DNA of 42,107 nt from Bacillota bacterium (GCA_017634575.1 JAGBND010000151.1:1-42107); one strand, 5' to 3'; numbered from the stretch's first letter, positions 1 to 8,113 are shown. Numbers and translations: made by a program. Notes: a model not told the origin generated them from the sequence alone.

Positions 1-64
1 AGAAACACAGGGGACGGTTCTGTGTGTTCGCTCGCGAACACACAGAACCGTCCCCTGTGTTTCT
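1..64. repeat. Perfect 30-bp-armed palindrome (REP-like repeat)
   Basis: Positions 1-30 and 35-64 are exact reverse complements around the 4-base loop CTCG. The arms contain GGGGACGGTTCTGTGTG. Palindromes with this GGGGACGGTTCT motif are, from general knowledge, scattered in many Firmicutes genomes and are often linked to REP-associated (IS200-like) tyrosine transposases, but no transposase lies in this window. There is no T-tract directly after either arm, so it does not look like a simple terminator. It lies at the window edge, so flanking context is missing. Confidence 0.8.
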
Positions 65-109
65 TCATGGCCTTGACGATCTGTCAGGCAAAAGCCTTCG
101 TTTAAGGGA

Positions 110-769
110 TTACTCGCCGAAAACAGCCAGGTAATCCTGTTTGAATTTTTCGATGCCCTGATCGGTCAGCGGATGCTTGGTCATCTGCTCCAGCACTCTG
201 TAGGGAACCGTTGCAATATCGGCGCCGGCCAGCGCGCATTCCGTGACATGGACGCCGTTGCGGACGGAAGCTGCAATAATCTGGCAGTCGATATCGTCGT
301 ACTGCGCAAAGATATCGGAGATATCTTCAATCAGCTCAAAGCCGGGAGAGGAAATATCATCCAGTCTTCCCAGGAAGGGAGAGACATAGGTAGCGCCTGC
401 CCTGGCTGCCAGAAGCGCCTGGTTAGCGCTGAAAATCAGGGTGCAGTTGGTGGGAATGCCTTCTTTGGAAAGCTGTTTGATGGCCTTCAGGCCTTCCATG
501 GTCATGGGAATTTTAACCACCATGTGCTTCGGGTCGAGGGCGTAGATCTCGCGGCCTTCTTTCACCATGGTTTCCGCATCGGTGGTGGTAGCCTTAACCT
601 CGCCGGAAATGGGGCCGTCCACAATAGACGCAATCTCAGCCAGTGTTTCCGCATAGTCTCTGCCCTCTTTTGCAATCAGGCTGGGGTTGGTGGTGACGCC
701 GGCAATAATGCCCATATCATTTGCTTTACGGATTTCATCTACATTTGCAGTATCAATAAAAAACTTCAT
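110..769 (-). CDS. fsa: Transaldolase-like fructose-6-phosphate aldolase
   Basis: 219 residues, the usual length of the small (beta/alpha)8 transaldolase-like aldolases (FSA/TalC/MipB group). The N-terminus [13 protein letters not shown] and the [12 protein letters not shown] segment are family hallmarks, and K86 in the VVKIPMT segment is the expected Schiff-base lysine. Family members cleave fructose 6-phosphate to dihydroxyacetone and glyceraldehyde 3-phosphate or act as transaldolases; the exact activity cannot be read from sequence. An AGAAAGGA ribosome site precedes the ATG. It is the last gene of a same-strand run with a sugar isomerase-family gene and a DUF4867 gene, which suggests it consumes or makes a ketose or ketose phosphate of that pathway. 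Cytosolic. Confidence 0.92.
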   Translation of the reverse strand: MKFFIDTANVDEIRKANDMGIIAGVTTNPSLIAKEGRDYAETLAEIASIVDGPISGEVKATTTDAETMVKEGREIYALDPKHMVVKIPMTMEGLKAIKQLSKEGIPTNCTLIFSANQALLAARAGATYVSPFLGRLDDISSPGFELIEDISDIFAQYDDIDCQIIAASVRNGVHVTECALAGADIATVPYRVLEQMTKHPLTDQGIEKFKQDYLAVFGE

Positions 770-817
770 GGAATTGTTTTCCTTTCTGATTCGGCGTTTC
801 TATAAAAATTCATACAA

Positions 818-843
818 GCTCCGGGCGCAATCCGGCCCGGAGC
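818..843 (-). terminator. GC-rich hairpin between isomerase and aldolase genes
   Basis: Inverted repeat GCTCCGGGC / GCCCGGAGC (9 bp, 8-base loop) lies between the isomerase stop and the aldolase start. On the minus strand the 3' side runs into an A/T-rich stretch with only a short interrupted T-run. It could be a weak terminator or an mRNA-processing or stability hairpin that lowers aldolase expression relative to the isomerase. Confidence 0.45.
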
Positions 844-879
844 ATGTTTAAAGATATGTTCTTAAGGCTTAGACTGCCA

Positions 880-2355
880 TCAGGCCCAGGGATTCTCCGT
901 GGGATAAGGCAGGTTCTTCGGCTGATTGTAGGCGATATCCTTTACGCCCAGATATTTGAACACTTCGAACAGGGCTTTGCCGTAATGGCCAAAGGCAACG
1001 GCGCCGTGATGCGGATAGCGTTTCTGAATCAGCACATGGCGGTAGAAGCGATCCATTTCCGGAATCGCGAAGGCGCCGATGGAGCCGAAGCTCTCGCAGT
1101 CCACATCCATGACCTCGCCCTGTGCAATATAGGCTTTGAGCTCGGTTCCGGCTGTGGATTGCAGGCGGTAGAAGGTGATCTCTCCTGCTCCGATGTTGCC
1201 TTCCATGGTGCCGCGGGTGATATCCGGCTCCGGAAGCTCCGGCTCCAGATCACGTTTCATGATCCGCTGATAGCCCATGTGAGGATTCTTCAGCAGGCCG
1301 CAGCTGGTATTGCCGCAGTGGAAGCCCATGAAGGTCTCGGTCAGTCTGAAGTCATATTTGCCCTTGATGGCTTTTTCATAGATGGAAGCCGGGACGGTAT
1401 TGTTGATATCCAGCAGCGTGGTGGGCGCGCCGGAAACGCAGACGCCGATGTACTCGGAGAGGGCTCCGTAAATATCTACCTCGCAGGAAACCGGAATGCC
1501 CATGGCCGCCAGACGGCTGTTGACATAGCAAGGAACAAATTTGAACTCGGTCTGGAAGGCCGGCCAGCACTTGTTGGCAAAGCAGACATACTCTCTGGCG
1601 CCCTTGTGCTCCTCTGCCCAATCCAGCAGGGTCAGCTCATACTGAGCCAGTCTGGGAAGAATGCCGGCATAGGGATTCTTCTCGCCCAGCTCCGCCTGCA
1701 TCTCGGCGATCTTGGCAGGAATCCGCTCGTCGTCGGCATGTTTATTATAAGCAACCAGCAGATCCAGCTCGGAATTTTCTTCCACGGCTACGCCCAGATC
1801 GTACAGGGCTTTGATGGGCGCATTGCAGGCCAGGAAATCATCCGGACGGGGTCCGAAGGCAATGACTTTCAGACCTTTCAGTCCCAGGATGGCGCGGGCG
1901 ATCGGAACGAATTCACCGATCTTCTCGGCAATTTCCTCTGCGGTGCCCACAGGATATTCGGGAATGTAGGCGGTTTTGCCGCGAAGTCCCAGGTTGTAGG
2001 AGCAGTTCAGCATGCCGCAGTAGGCGTCGCCGCGGCCGTCATACAGATCGCCATCACCCTCGGCAGCCGCCACGTACATGATGGGGCCTTCAAACCAGTC
2101 GGCAATCAGGGTCTCGGGGGTTTCAGGACCGAAGTTGCCCAGGAAAACCACCAGGGCGTTGACGCCGGCAGCCTTCACATCTTCCACTGCCTTTTTGGCA
2201 TCCAGTTCGTTCTCGACGGTTACCGGGCACTCGTACAGCGCATCGCCGCAGATGGATTTGATAGCCGCGCGGCGTCTTTCGGACAGCGCCATGGGGAAGC
2301 AGCTGCGGGAGACAGCAATAATTCCAAGTTTGACTACGGGAATGTTGTTGATCAT
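880..2355 (-). CDS. L-fucose/L-arabinose isomerase-family protein
   Basis: 491 residues. The reading frame extends five codons further upstream (to 2370), but the GGAGGAA ribosome site lies inside that extension, 6 bases before the internal ATG, so the start is put at 2355. The protein has the two-part layout of the FucI/AraA-type isomerases: an N-terminal Rossmann-like half with ALVVFLGNFGPET and a C-terminal half containing MGFHCGNTSCGL and EGNIGAGEITFYRLQS. It is therefore likely a cytosolic aldose-ketose isomerase or a relative. The sugar is unknown; true FucI is longer (about 590 residues). DUF4867 lies 33 bp upstream and the aldolase 110 bp downstream on the same strand. Confidence 0.8.
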   Translation of the reverse strand: MINNIPVVKLGIIAVSRSCFPMALSERRRAAIKSICGDALYECPVTVENELDAKKAVEDVKAAGVNALVVFLGNFGPETPETLIADWFEGPIMYVAAAEGDGDLYDGRGDAYCGMLNCSYNLGLRGKTAYIPEYPVGTAEEIAEKIGEFVPIARAILGLKGLKVIAFGPRPDDFLACNAPIKALYDLGVAVEENSELDLLVAYNKHADDERIPAKIAEMQAELGEKNPYAGILPRLAQYELTLLDWAEEHKGAREYVCFANKCWPAFQTEFKFVPCYVNSRLAAMGIPVSCEVDIYGALSEYIGVCVSGAPTTLLDINNTVPASIYEKAIKGKYDFRLTETFMGFHCGNTSCGLLKNPHMGYQRIMKRDLEPELPEPDITRGTMEGNIGAGEITFYRLQSTAGTELKAYIAQGEVMDVDCESFGSIGAFAIPEMDRFYRHVLIQKRYPHHGAVAFGHYGKALFEVFKYLGVKDIAYNQPKNLPYPTENPWA

Positions 2356-2388
2356 GAAAGTTTCCTCCATATTATATGATTTCTTGCA

Positions 2389-3027
2389 TTACAGTGACGA
2401 AGCGATATCAATGTTCTCGCCGGCAAGTCCCACATAGGCGCCTTTGGCGGCTTCCTTGGACTCGGCATGGGCCAGCAGCCATTTGTTCCGGGCCCAGAGC
2501 TTCTGATCTTCCGTGGTTACCGGAACGAAATTCTCAGGCATTTCGGTGTTGGTCTTGGCGGGAAGGGCTACCATGACTCTAAAGCCCTTTGCCGGATCCG
2601 TATGGCAGGGAGCATAGTGCAGGGTGGACGCGAATACTTCTACCAGCACGCCCGCCGGCACCCGGAAGGCTTTCACCTTCGCCGTATCCAGCTGACCGTT
2701 TTCGATCTCGCCTTCCTTGGCCAGCAGCAGGATGAAGTCCTCTGTTCCCAAATTGAATTCGGAATCCCGGTGATATTCCAGGCAGTTCAGCTTCGTGTTG
2801 AAGCCGTTGCACCAGCCCAGCTGTACCGGCATGCCGCCATACAGATGGTCCTCGGCAAATTTCTTTTCCTCCAGCGCCTCAAGAATCGGTTCAGAAGGAA
2901 CATACGCGGTTCCTTCAGCGGGCTGCGTGGTTTTCGCAAGGGCTTCTACCAGATTTTTGGTGTCGAATCCCTCCACCACCTGACCGTAAGGGGCGAACTG
3001 AGGATCGGTTACCTGATAAATATGCAT
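2389..3027 (-). CDS. DUF4867 family protein
   Basis: 212 residues, beginning MHIYQVTDPQFAPYGQVV. The architecture looks cupin-like: a YHRDSEFNLGTEDFILLL segment, then a PAGVLVEVFASTLHYAPCHTD segment whose H, E and D residues could ligate a metal. I recognise it as the DUF4867 family, which from general knowledge recurs next to fucose-isomerase-like genes in gut Clostridia; its reaction is not established. It has an AGGAGG ribosome site 8 bases before the ATG and is the first structural gene after the AraC regulator. A role as sugar mutarotase, lyxose-isomerase-like enzyme or sugar-acid enzyme is speculation based on the cupin look and the neighbours. Confidence 0.78.
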   Translation of the reverse strand: MHIYQVTDPQFAPYGQVVEGFDTKNLVEALAKTTQPAEGTAYVPSEPILEALEEKKFAEDHLYGGMPVQLGWCNGFNTKLNCLEYHRDSEFNLGTEDFILLLAKEGEIENGQLDTAKVKAFRVPAGVLVEVFASTLHYAPCHTDPAKGFRVMVALPAKTNTEMPENFVPVTTEDQKLWARNKWLLAHAESKEAAKGAYVGLAGENIDIASSL

Positions 3028-3076
3028 ATTATAAACCTCCTGTCTGATGGGTGTTCACCATGATCAATTTGATTTC

Positions 3077-3106
3077 AGTATAGCGAAATGACTCCGCAGA
3101 TGTCTA
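3077..3106 (-). promoter_or_regulatory. Probable promoter of the DUF4867-isomerase-aldolase operon
   Basis: On the minus strand TAGACA and TATACT are separated by 18 bp, about 50 bp upstream of the DUF4867 start and directly after the AraC stop. It would allow the three structural genes to be transcribed separately from the two regulators. The -35 is imperfect. Confidence 0.5.
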
Positions 3107-3126
3107 TGATAGATTGGCTTCCGTTA

Positions 3127-4062
3127 TTAGACTAATTGGATATATTCATTCAAATATCTCTCCAAAAGCTCCAGCGACCGGCTCCGGGTATAAAACTGCT
3201 CCAGGGAATGGACGCTTCGATGGATCCGGGTTTCTTCCTGAGCAGGCCCCCTTGGGGTCCTGCGGTATTCCTCGGGCGTCATTCCCAACCGTTTCAGAAA
3301 AATTTTGGAAAAATACCGATAATCAGAAAATCCGCACAGATAACAGATATCCAGCATTCTCAGATCCGGATCGGTTTCGATCATCTTTCTGGCTGCGTTA
3401 AACCGGACCAGGGATACATAGTCCTGAAAGCTCAGCCCCAGCTCCTGCTTGACAAAGTGGGAAAGATATCCCATGGACAGCCCTTCGCTTCTGGCCAGGT
3501 CCGTCAGTCTGATTTTATGCATGTAGTTCTGGTCCACAAAGGTAATGACCGACTCAATCCGTCTGGCCCGCTCTTCCTGCTCGTGCCTTTCCTCCGGGGT
3601 CACCTTCCGCCCCATTCCGGAAGCGATCAGCTGGCCAAAGACCAGCTGCATCAGGCCGCAGCTGATCAGCTCATAGCCGGAAGGCTGATTCAGATAGCTC
3701 CATGCTGCCTTAGCTAGAAAGGATTTGACTTTTTGGCTGTCTTTTAACAGCGGCTCCTCGAACCGGATCAGACCGATTCCCGAGAAGGATGAAAGAAGCT
3801 CGCGGGATATCTGGAAACACAGGAAGGTGCAGGGCTCCTCTGCCAGAAACTCATGAATCCGGCCGGGGTCGAAAAGCACCAGATCCCCTGCCCCTGCTTC
3901 CAGCTGCGGCCGGATGCCGCCGATCATCATTTGACCGTCCAGAATCCATATAAGCTCAAATTCCTCGTGCACATGGGGCGTCCTGTAAGAGACTGTATCC
4001 AGGAAAATACTTAATCCCTTGATCTGCGGATACCGGACAATTTCCACTTCCCGGCTCTTCAT
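3127..4062 (-). CDS. AraC family transcriptional regulator
   Basis: 311 residues from the ATG that overlaps the tetR stop as ATGA; a longer reading frame to 4146 lies inside tetR and is not used. The N-terminal part is a cupin sensor domain (HVHEEFELIWILDG at about 30-43, followed by GAGDLVLFDPGRIHEF). The C-terminal part is a double helix-turn-helix at about 185-268, with the typical second-helix segment CYLCGFSDYRYFSKIFLKRLGMTPEEY in two parts. This type usually binds a sugar and activates nearby catabolic genes. It sits immediately upstream of the DUF4867-isomerase-aldolase set on the same strand. The tight translational coupling to a TetR regulator is unusual. Confidence 0.92.
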   Translation of the reverse strand: MKSREVEIVRYPQIKGLSIFLDTVSYRTPHVHEEFELIWILDGQMMIGGIRPQLEAGAGDLVLFDPGRIHEFLAEEPCTFLCFQISRELLSSFSGIGLIRFEEPLLKDSQKVKSFLAKAAWSYLNQPSGYELISCGLMQLVFGQLIASGMGRKVTPEERHEQEERARRIESVITFVDQNYMHKIRLTDLARSEGLSMGYLSHFVKQELGLSFQDYVSLVRFNAARKMIETDPDLRMLDICYLCGFSDYRYFSKIFLKRLGMTPEEYRRTPRGPAQEETRIHRSVHSLEQFYTRSRSLELLERYLNEYIQLV

Positions 4063-4562
4063 TTCAGCACCGCCTGGATATAACCGGTCAGCTCCGCCGC
4101 CACTTCCTGGGCGCTCCGGCGTTTGGATGCATCTTCTTTCAGCCACCGCTCTAGCACCGCGGCTGTCCCGCCGGCTATAAAATGAAGCTTCTCGTTGTTC
4201 TGGTAAAGCTCGGGCTCCCGCATGCCGTCCATAACCATTTCTACCATCCGTTCATCGATCAGCGCGGCATTCTTATTGCCTGCGCCCTTTTCGACCAGAT
4301 TCTGACAGCTTCTAAGCAGCATCGGATAGAGCTCTACTTCTCCCTCCCGATGCATCTGTTCCAGCATCTCGTCGATCATCTCCCGGTTCATTTCCAGCAG
4401 GACATCCTCAGGCACCGCATAATACTTGTAGAAAGTCGTCCTGTTGATCCCAGCCTTCTTGCAGAGGGCCGAAACGGACATCTCCTCCAGCGGGATCGTC
4501 CGGCTAAGCTCCAGGGCCGCTTTTCGCAGCTTTTCTTTTGTTTTCAGGGTCCTTTTATCCAA
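4059..4562 (-). CDS. TetR family transcriptional regulator
   Basis: Coding potential extends to an ATG at 4622, but a strong AGGAAGGGGG site lies 7 bases before a TTG codon at 4562, so a TTG start giving 167 residues (LDKRTLKTKEKLRKAALEL) is preferred. The N-terminal helix-turn-helix is clear (MSVSALCKKAGINRTTFYKYY); the remainder is the helical ligand-binding and dimer domain. It overlaps the following AraC gene by 4 bp (ATGA). The gene is divergent from the propeller-protein gene at 4672 and the two share overlapping promoters, so repression of both is likely. A GTTGA-N10-TCAAC inverted repeat at 4580-4599, next to the plus-strand -35, is a possible operator. Ligand unknown. Confidence 0.85.
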   Translation of the reverse strand: MDKRTLKTKEKLRKAALELSRTIPLEEMSVSALCKKAGINRTTFYKYYAVPEDVLLEMNREMIDEMLEQMHREGEVELYPMLLRSCQNLVEKGAGNKNAALIDERMVEMVMDGMREPELYQNNEKLHFIAGGTAAVLERWLKEDASKRRSAQEVAAELTGYIQAVLK

Positions 4563-4601
4563 CAAAATTCCCCCTTCCTGTTGAGGAACGAAAATCAACA
4601 A

Positions 4602-4630
4602 TTGTATCTTATCTTTCCTCATTATATAAT
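4602..4630 (+). promoter_or_regulatory. Promoter of the propeller-protein gene
   Basis: TTGTAT (4602-4607), a 17-bp spacer and a consensus TATAAT (4625-4630), 42 bp before the ATG at 4672. Its -10 overlaps the -10 of the opposite promoter in the palindrome ATTATATAAT. Confidence 0.75.
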
Positions 4631-4649
4631 AAAATTAATCACAACGCAA
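4621..4649 (-). promoter_or_regulatory. Divergent promoter of tetR-araC
   Basis: Reading the minus strand: TTGCGT (4649-4644), a 17-bp spacer and TATAAT (4626-4621). The -10 shares bases 4625-4626 with the plus-strand -10, so RNA polymerase could occupy only one direction at a time. Confidence 0.65.
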
Positions 4650-4671
4650 CTTAAACGAAGGAGGTTTTTCC

Positions 4672-6213
4672 ATGCGCACCATTGATTCAAAAGAATTCGG
4701 CAGCATTCAGGTTCGTGACATTCCCATGCCCGAAGGGGTGAATCCCGGTTTTACCACCTATACCCCCAGCGGACGCGTTTCTGTGCAATATCATGTTCCC
4801 GGAGAGGCAGACAATTACTACCACATTATTTCCATGAATGATGACGGAAGCAACGTCCATGAGATCTTTGCCGGCGATATGACGCCGATTTACCGTTCCA
4901 ACGGTTACCGCTATATGCCCTTTAACGACAATAAACGCGCCTATATCGGCGACTGGATTCTGGAATGCGAGCCGGACTGCGACCACGCAGTCTCTGCCAG
5001 GCTGATCCCGATCCACTATCCGGACGAGCTGGTGAACACCCCCGGCCTGTGGATGGTCTGGTCTGAAAACGTTGTCTCTCCCGATGGAAAAACCATCGCC
5101 TGGTCAGCGCTCGGCGCCACCGGCACCGTTTATGCGGCAGAGCTGAGAAGGGAAAAAGACTGCTATGAACTGGATCATGTGCGGAATATCGGCACAACCC
5201 TGGCCTATGAACCCGATCCCCAGCGGGAAGGCTATGTGCTCCAGGGCGTGGTCCGCGGCGGAGAGGTTAAGGAATTCGTCCGCGGCGGTCTGGGACTCAG
5301 CTTTGTAGGCATCGGCCGCGGCCCGGGCAACTCCATGTATCAGGCGCTGGACTCCGAAGAGACCTGCACCTTAACCCTTTCCCCCGGCTATGACGAGACC
5401 TGCATGATCTCACCGGATGAAAAGCTTGGCGCGGTCATGTCCTCCCGTTTCTCTTCCAAAACCAACTGCGCGATCCTGGGGCTTCTTCCCCGCCGGGGCA
5501 ACGAAGAAACCAAATCCTGCCTGACGATGAACGCCTATCTGTATGCGGTTGCCGATGTCCGTTCCTTCCGCGAAGGAAGCATCGGGCCGGCGCTGGTCCA
5601 CATGGACCGCAGCAAGAGGGAGCTTGACTATCAGGGCGTGGATCTGTCCGATCCGGAAAAACGCTTCGTCTTCTGCTCGCCGATGTCCTGGCATCCGGAA
5701 GGCAAAAAGGTGATGTGGAATGAGTGCCTGCGCAAAAGCCTGGGAAATCAGAACCGTGTGATGATCGCCGAGTTGCTGGATTATGTTCCCGGCCCGAAGC
5801 CTCCCATCGTGCCGGTTCCCCAGGATATTCCTTATGCGAAAGAAGGCATTCTGAAACAGGCGCCCTCCAAGCAGTATCCGGTCATGATCGCCGGTCTTCA
5901 CAGCGGCAGGGTGACCACAACGGTGGAAATGAAGGAAGGACAGCCCACCTTCACTACGGTCTATGAGAACTTCTCCGATGACGGCGAGACCTTCCTGTCC
6001 GGATATGAGACGGCCAACAATCCGGGCCTTACCTCCGGAAAGGATGTCCATTACAAAGCCGATCTTACCATGACCGGAGCCCACACCGGGCGCATGGAAG
6101 TGACCCTGGGCATGCAGCGCAAAAGCCTGGCCGGCGGCGTCAGCCTGAGCGAGGACTCCTGCGGCTATGCGACATACGATGATGTAACCATTGATGTAAA
6201 AGATATGAGATAA
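4672..6213 (+). CDS. Orphan PD40/TolB-like beta-propeller protein
   Basis: 513 residues with no signal peptide, so probably cytosolic. WD40-like PD40 blade motifs are visible: SPDGKTIAWSA near residue 135, MISPDEKLGAVMSS near 244 and SWHPEGKKVMWNE near 338. Similar blades occur in TolB and in oligogalacturonate lyases, but no catalytic set can be identified. The C-terminal 130 residues (VTTTVEMKEGQPTFTTVYENF onward) form a beta-rich domain I do not recognise. The ribosome site AAGGAGG precedes the ATG. It is a single-gene unit, divergent from tetR-araC and closed by a terminator. Its function is unknown; the regulator pairing suggests it responds to the same ligand as tetR, perhaps binding or modifying a carbohydrate-like compound. 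Confidence 0.75.
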   Translation: MRTIDSKEFGSIQVRDIPMPEGVNPGFTTYTPSGRVSVQYHVPGEADNYYHIISMNDDGSNVHEIFAGDMTPIYRSNGYRYMPFNDNKRAYIGDWILECEPDCDHAVSARLIPIHYPDELVNTPGLWMVWSENVVSPDGKTIAWSALGATGTVYAAELRREKDCYELDHVRNIGTTLAYEPDPQREGYVLQGVVRGGEVKEFVRGGLGLSFVGIGRGPGNSMYQALDSEETCTLTLSPGYDETCMISPDEKLGAVMSSRFSSKTNCAILGLLPRRGNEETKSCLTMNAYLYAVADVRSFREGSIGPALVHMDRSKRELDYQGVDLSDPEKRFVFCSPMSWHPEGKKVMWNECLRKSLGNQNRVMIAELLDYVPGPKPPIVPVPQDIPYAKEGILKQAPSKQYPVMIAGLHSGRVTTTVEMKEGQPTFTTVYENFSDDGETFLSGYETANNPGLTSGKDVHYKADLTMTGAHTGRMEVTLGMQRKSLAGGVSLSEDSCGYATYDDVTIDVKDMR

Positions 6214-6254
6214 TCGTATCGCCGGGACGCTTTCGCATGAACGCCCAAAAAGCA

Positions 6255-6294
6255 AAAGGCATCTGGAATCGATGTGATCCAGATGCCTTTTTTT
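6255..6294. terminator. Bidirectional terminator
   Basis: AAAGGCATCTGG (6255-6266) pairs with CCAGATGCCTTT (6279-6290), followed by T residues on the plus strand and by an A/T-rich flank on the minus strand. It separates the convergent propeller-protein and sufB genes. Confidence 0.9.
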
Positions 6295-6296
6295 GT

Positions 6297-7229
6297 TCAG
6301 CGCAAAAATCCGTTGATGATCTGCTCTTCGGCTTCCGCCTCAGAAAGGCCCAGGGTCATCAGCTTGATCAGCTGATCCCCGGCAATTTTGCCGATAGCCG
6401 CCTCATGGAAGAGCTCGGCGTCGATATCGTTCGCTTCCAGGCCGGGAACGGCGAGGATGCGGCCATTGTCCATAATAATGGAATCACATTCCGTATGTCC
6501 GTGGCAAGGGGCGTTGCCGATGATCTTGGCGTCAAACTTCTGATAGGAATTATCTCTGGCAACGGAACGGGAAACCACGTCTCCGCTGGCGCCTTCCCCA
6601 TCCAGGTCGATTTTGTAGAGAGAGACCGCCGTCTGATCGCCATGGGTCATCAGGCGTTCTTTGACAACCAGAGAAGCGCCCTTCTTCAGCTTGGCAATGG
6701 TGGAGCGCTCGGTGGAATCCACACCCTTGATCTGCTCCATTTCCATTTCCATAGAAGCGCCCTCTTCCAGGTAGCACTCGGTAACCGGATTCAGAATGCG
6801 TTTTCCGGTGCCATCGCCGGAACCGTAGTGTTTCTCCACATATTTGACCTTCGCGCCCTTCTCCAGGAAGAAGCGGTGCACGCCATCATGCTCGGAGTTC
6901 TGTGAGCCGCAGTTGTCAATGCCGCAGCCGGCCACGATCAGCACATCGGCGTCTTCGCCAATGTAAAAATCGTTGTAGACCGTCTCGTTTATGCCGGTGT
7001 CGCTGATGACAACCGGAATATGAACGCTCTCGTTTTTAGTGCCCGCTTTCACATGAATATCGATACCGCTCTTGTCCTCTTTGGAAGTAATATCGATATT
7101 CGCGGTGGTATTGCGGCCGGCCAGCTTGGAGTTGGCCCGGAAATTGTAAGCGCCCTCCGGAATTTTATGAAGATCGGCAATCTCACGGATCAGGCGGCGC
7201 TGGATTTCGTCTAACTGTACTTTCGGCAT
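6297..7229 (-). CDS. sufB: SufB/SufD-family Fe-S cluster scaffold protein
   Basis: 310 residues, far shorter than SufB of the full SUF operon (about 465-490). It keeps the family's C-terminal core: NAPCHGHTECDSIIMDNGR, then PGLEANDIDAELFHEAAIGK and QLIKLMTLGLSEAEAEEQII. The Cys and His residues in these segments are the probable cluster or sulfur ligands. Its only partner is the SufC ATPase 70 bp upstream; there is no SufD, SufS or SufU here. This matches the minimal two-gene SufBC arrangement known from many archaea and anaerobic Clostridia. It is cytosolic and builds Fe-S clusters with SufC. Confidence 0.92.
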   Translation of the reverse strand: MPKVQLDEIQRRLIREIADLHKIPEGAYNFRANSKLAGRNTTANIDITSKEDKSGIDIHVKAGTKNESVHIPVVISDTGINETVYNDFYIGEDADVLIVAGCGIDNCGSQNSEHDGVHRFFLEKGAKVKYVEKHYGSGDGTGKRILNPVTECYLEEGASMEMEMEQIKGVDSTERSTIAKLKKGASLVVKERLMTHGDQTAVSLYKIDLDGEGASGDVVSRSVARDNSYQKFDAKIIGNAPCHGHTECDSIIMDNGRILAVPGLEANDIDAELFHEAAIGKIAGDQLIKLMTLGLSEAEAEEQIINGFLR

Positions 7230-7299
7230 AATTCAATTTACCCTTCTGCTCTTCTAAAGCACCAAAATCAATTCAAAAACCAGTCAGAAGCCGCTGCGG

Positions 7300-8028
7300 T
7301 TACTGCAGTCTGGCGCAGGCATCGACCGCCGCTTCGGTTCCCAGAAGCTTCGGAAGCACTCTGGCCGGTTCGCCCTGATCGGAAATCTTTCCGTCGGCTA
7401 TGACCACGATCTCGTCGGCAATGTTCAGGATCCGCTCCTGATGGGAAATGATCACGATCGAGCTGTCCTTGATCTCTTCGCGGATGTTTTCAAAAATGCG
7501 GATCAGGTTCTGGAAGCTCCACAGATCGATGCCGGCTTCCGGCTCGTCAAAGACCGCCAGTTTGGTCTTTCTGGCCATGACGGTAGCAATTTCAATGCGT
7601 TTGAGCTCACCACCGGACAGACTGCCGTTGACCTCGCGCTCGATGTAGTCTCTGGCGCACAGACCGACCTCGGACAGATAGTGGCATGCCTGGGAGACGC
7701 TCAGCTGTTTGCCGGCGGCGATCCTCAAAAGGTCCACGACCCGGATGCCTTTGAATTTCACCGGCTGCTGGAACGCATAGCTGATGCCGAGCCTGGCCCT
7801 TTCGGTAATGCTCTTATCGGTAATATCTTCCCCGTCGAGCAGGATCTGCCCGCTCGTGGGCTTGATAACGCCTGCGATCAGCCGGGCGAGCGTGGATTTG
7901 CCGCCGCCGTTCGGACCGGTGATGACCACAAATTTCTTATCTTGGATGACCAGATCAAGGTCCTGGATGATCTCCTTAAAACCGCTCTCATCATCGACTT
8001 CGTATGATATATTCTTAAGTTCCAGCAT
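7300..8028 (-). CDS. sufC: SufC-type Fe-S assembly ATPase
   Basis: 242 residues from the ATG at 8028, preceded by AAAGGAAAG; the frame runs open to 8097 but that extension lies in the leader. It is an ABC-type soluble ATPase: Walker A GPNGGGKST at 38-46, signature LSGGELKR, Walker B LAVFDEPEAGID, and a closing SHQERIL histidine switch. The AGID after Walker B and the SGGE signature are typical of SufC rather than transport ATPases. It powers cluster transfer or assembly on the downstream SufB. A consensus promoter sits just upstream, so sufC-sufB form their own two-gene operon. Confidence 0.93.
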   Translation of the reverse strand: MLELKNISYEVDDESGFKEIIQDLDLVIQDKKFVVITGPNGGGKSTLARLIAGVIKPTSGQILLDGEDITDKSITERARLGISYAFQQPVKFKGIRVVDLLRIAAGKQLSVSQACHYLSEVGLCARDYIEREVNGSLSGGELKRIEIATVMARKTKLAVFDEPEAGIDLWSFQNLIRIFENIREEIKDSSIVIISHQERILNIADEIVVIADGKISDQGEPARVLPKLLGTEAAVDACARLQ

Positions 8029-8113
8029 ATGCTTTCCTTTCCGGATTTCTTGATTATCTTCATCTGCCAGGCAGAGATATATGTATAGATCAGGCACTCG
8101 GCACTGAAAATAT

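Noticed and set aside
173-805. 210-residue plus-strand frame opposite fsa
   Set aside because: Shadow of the clear aldolase on the other strand; no family features and no ribosome site. The same applies to the long plus-strand frame at 844-2379.
4062-4146. 28-residue N-terminal extension of the AraC regulator
   Set aside because: It lies wholly inside tetR in another frame; the ATG at 4062 overlaps the tetR stop as ATGA and matches the family start.
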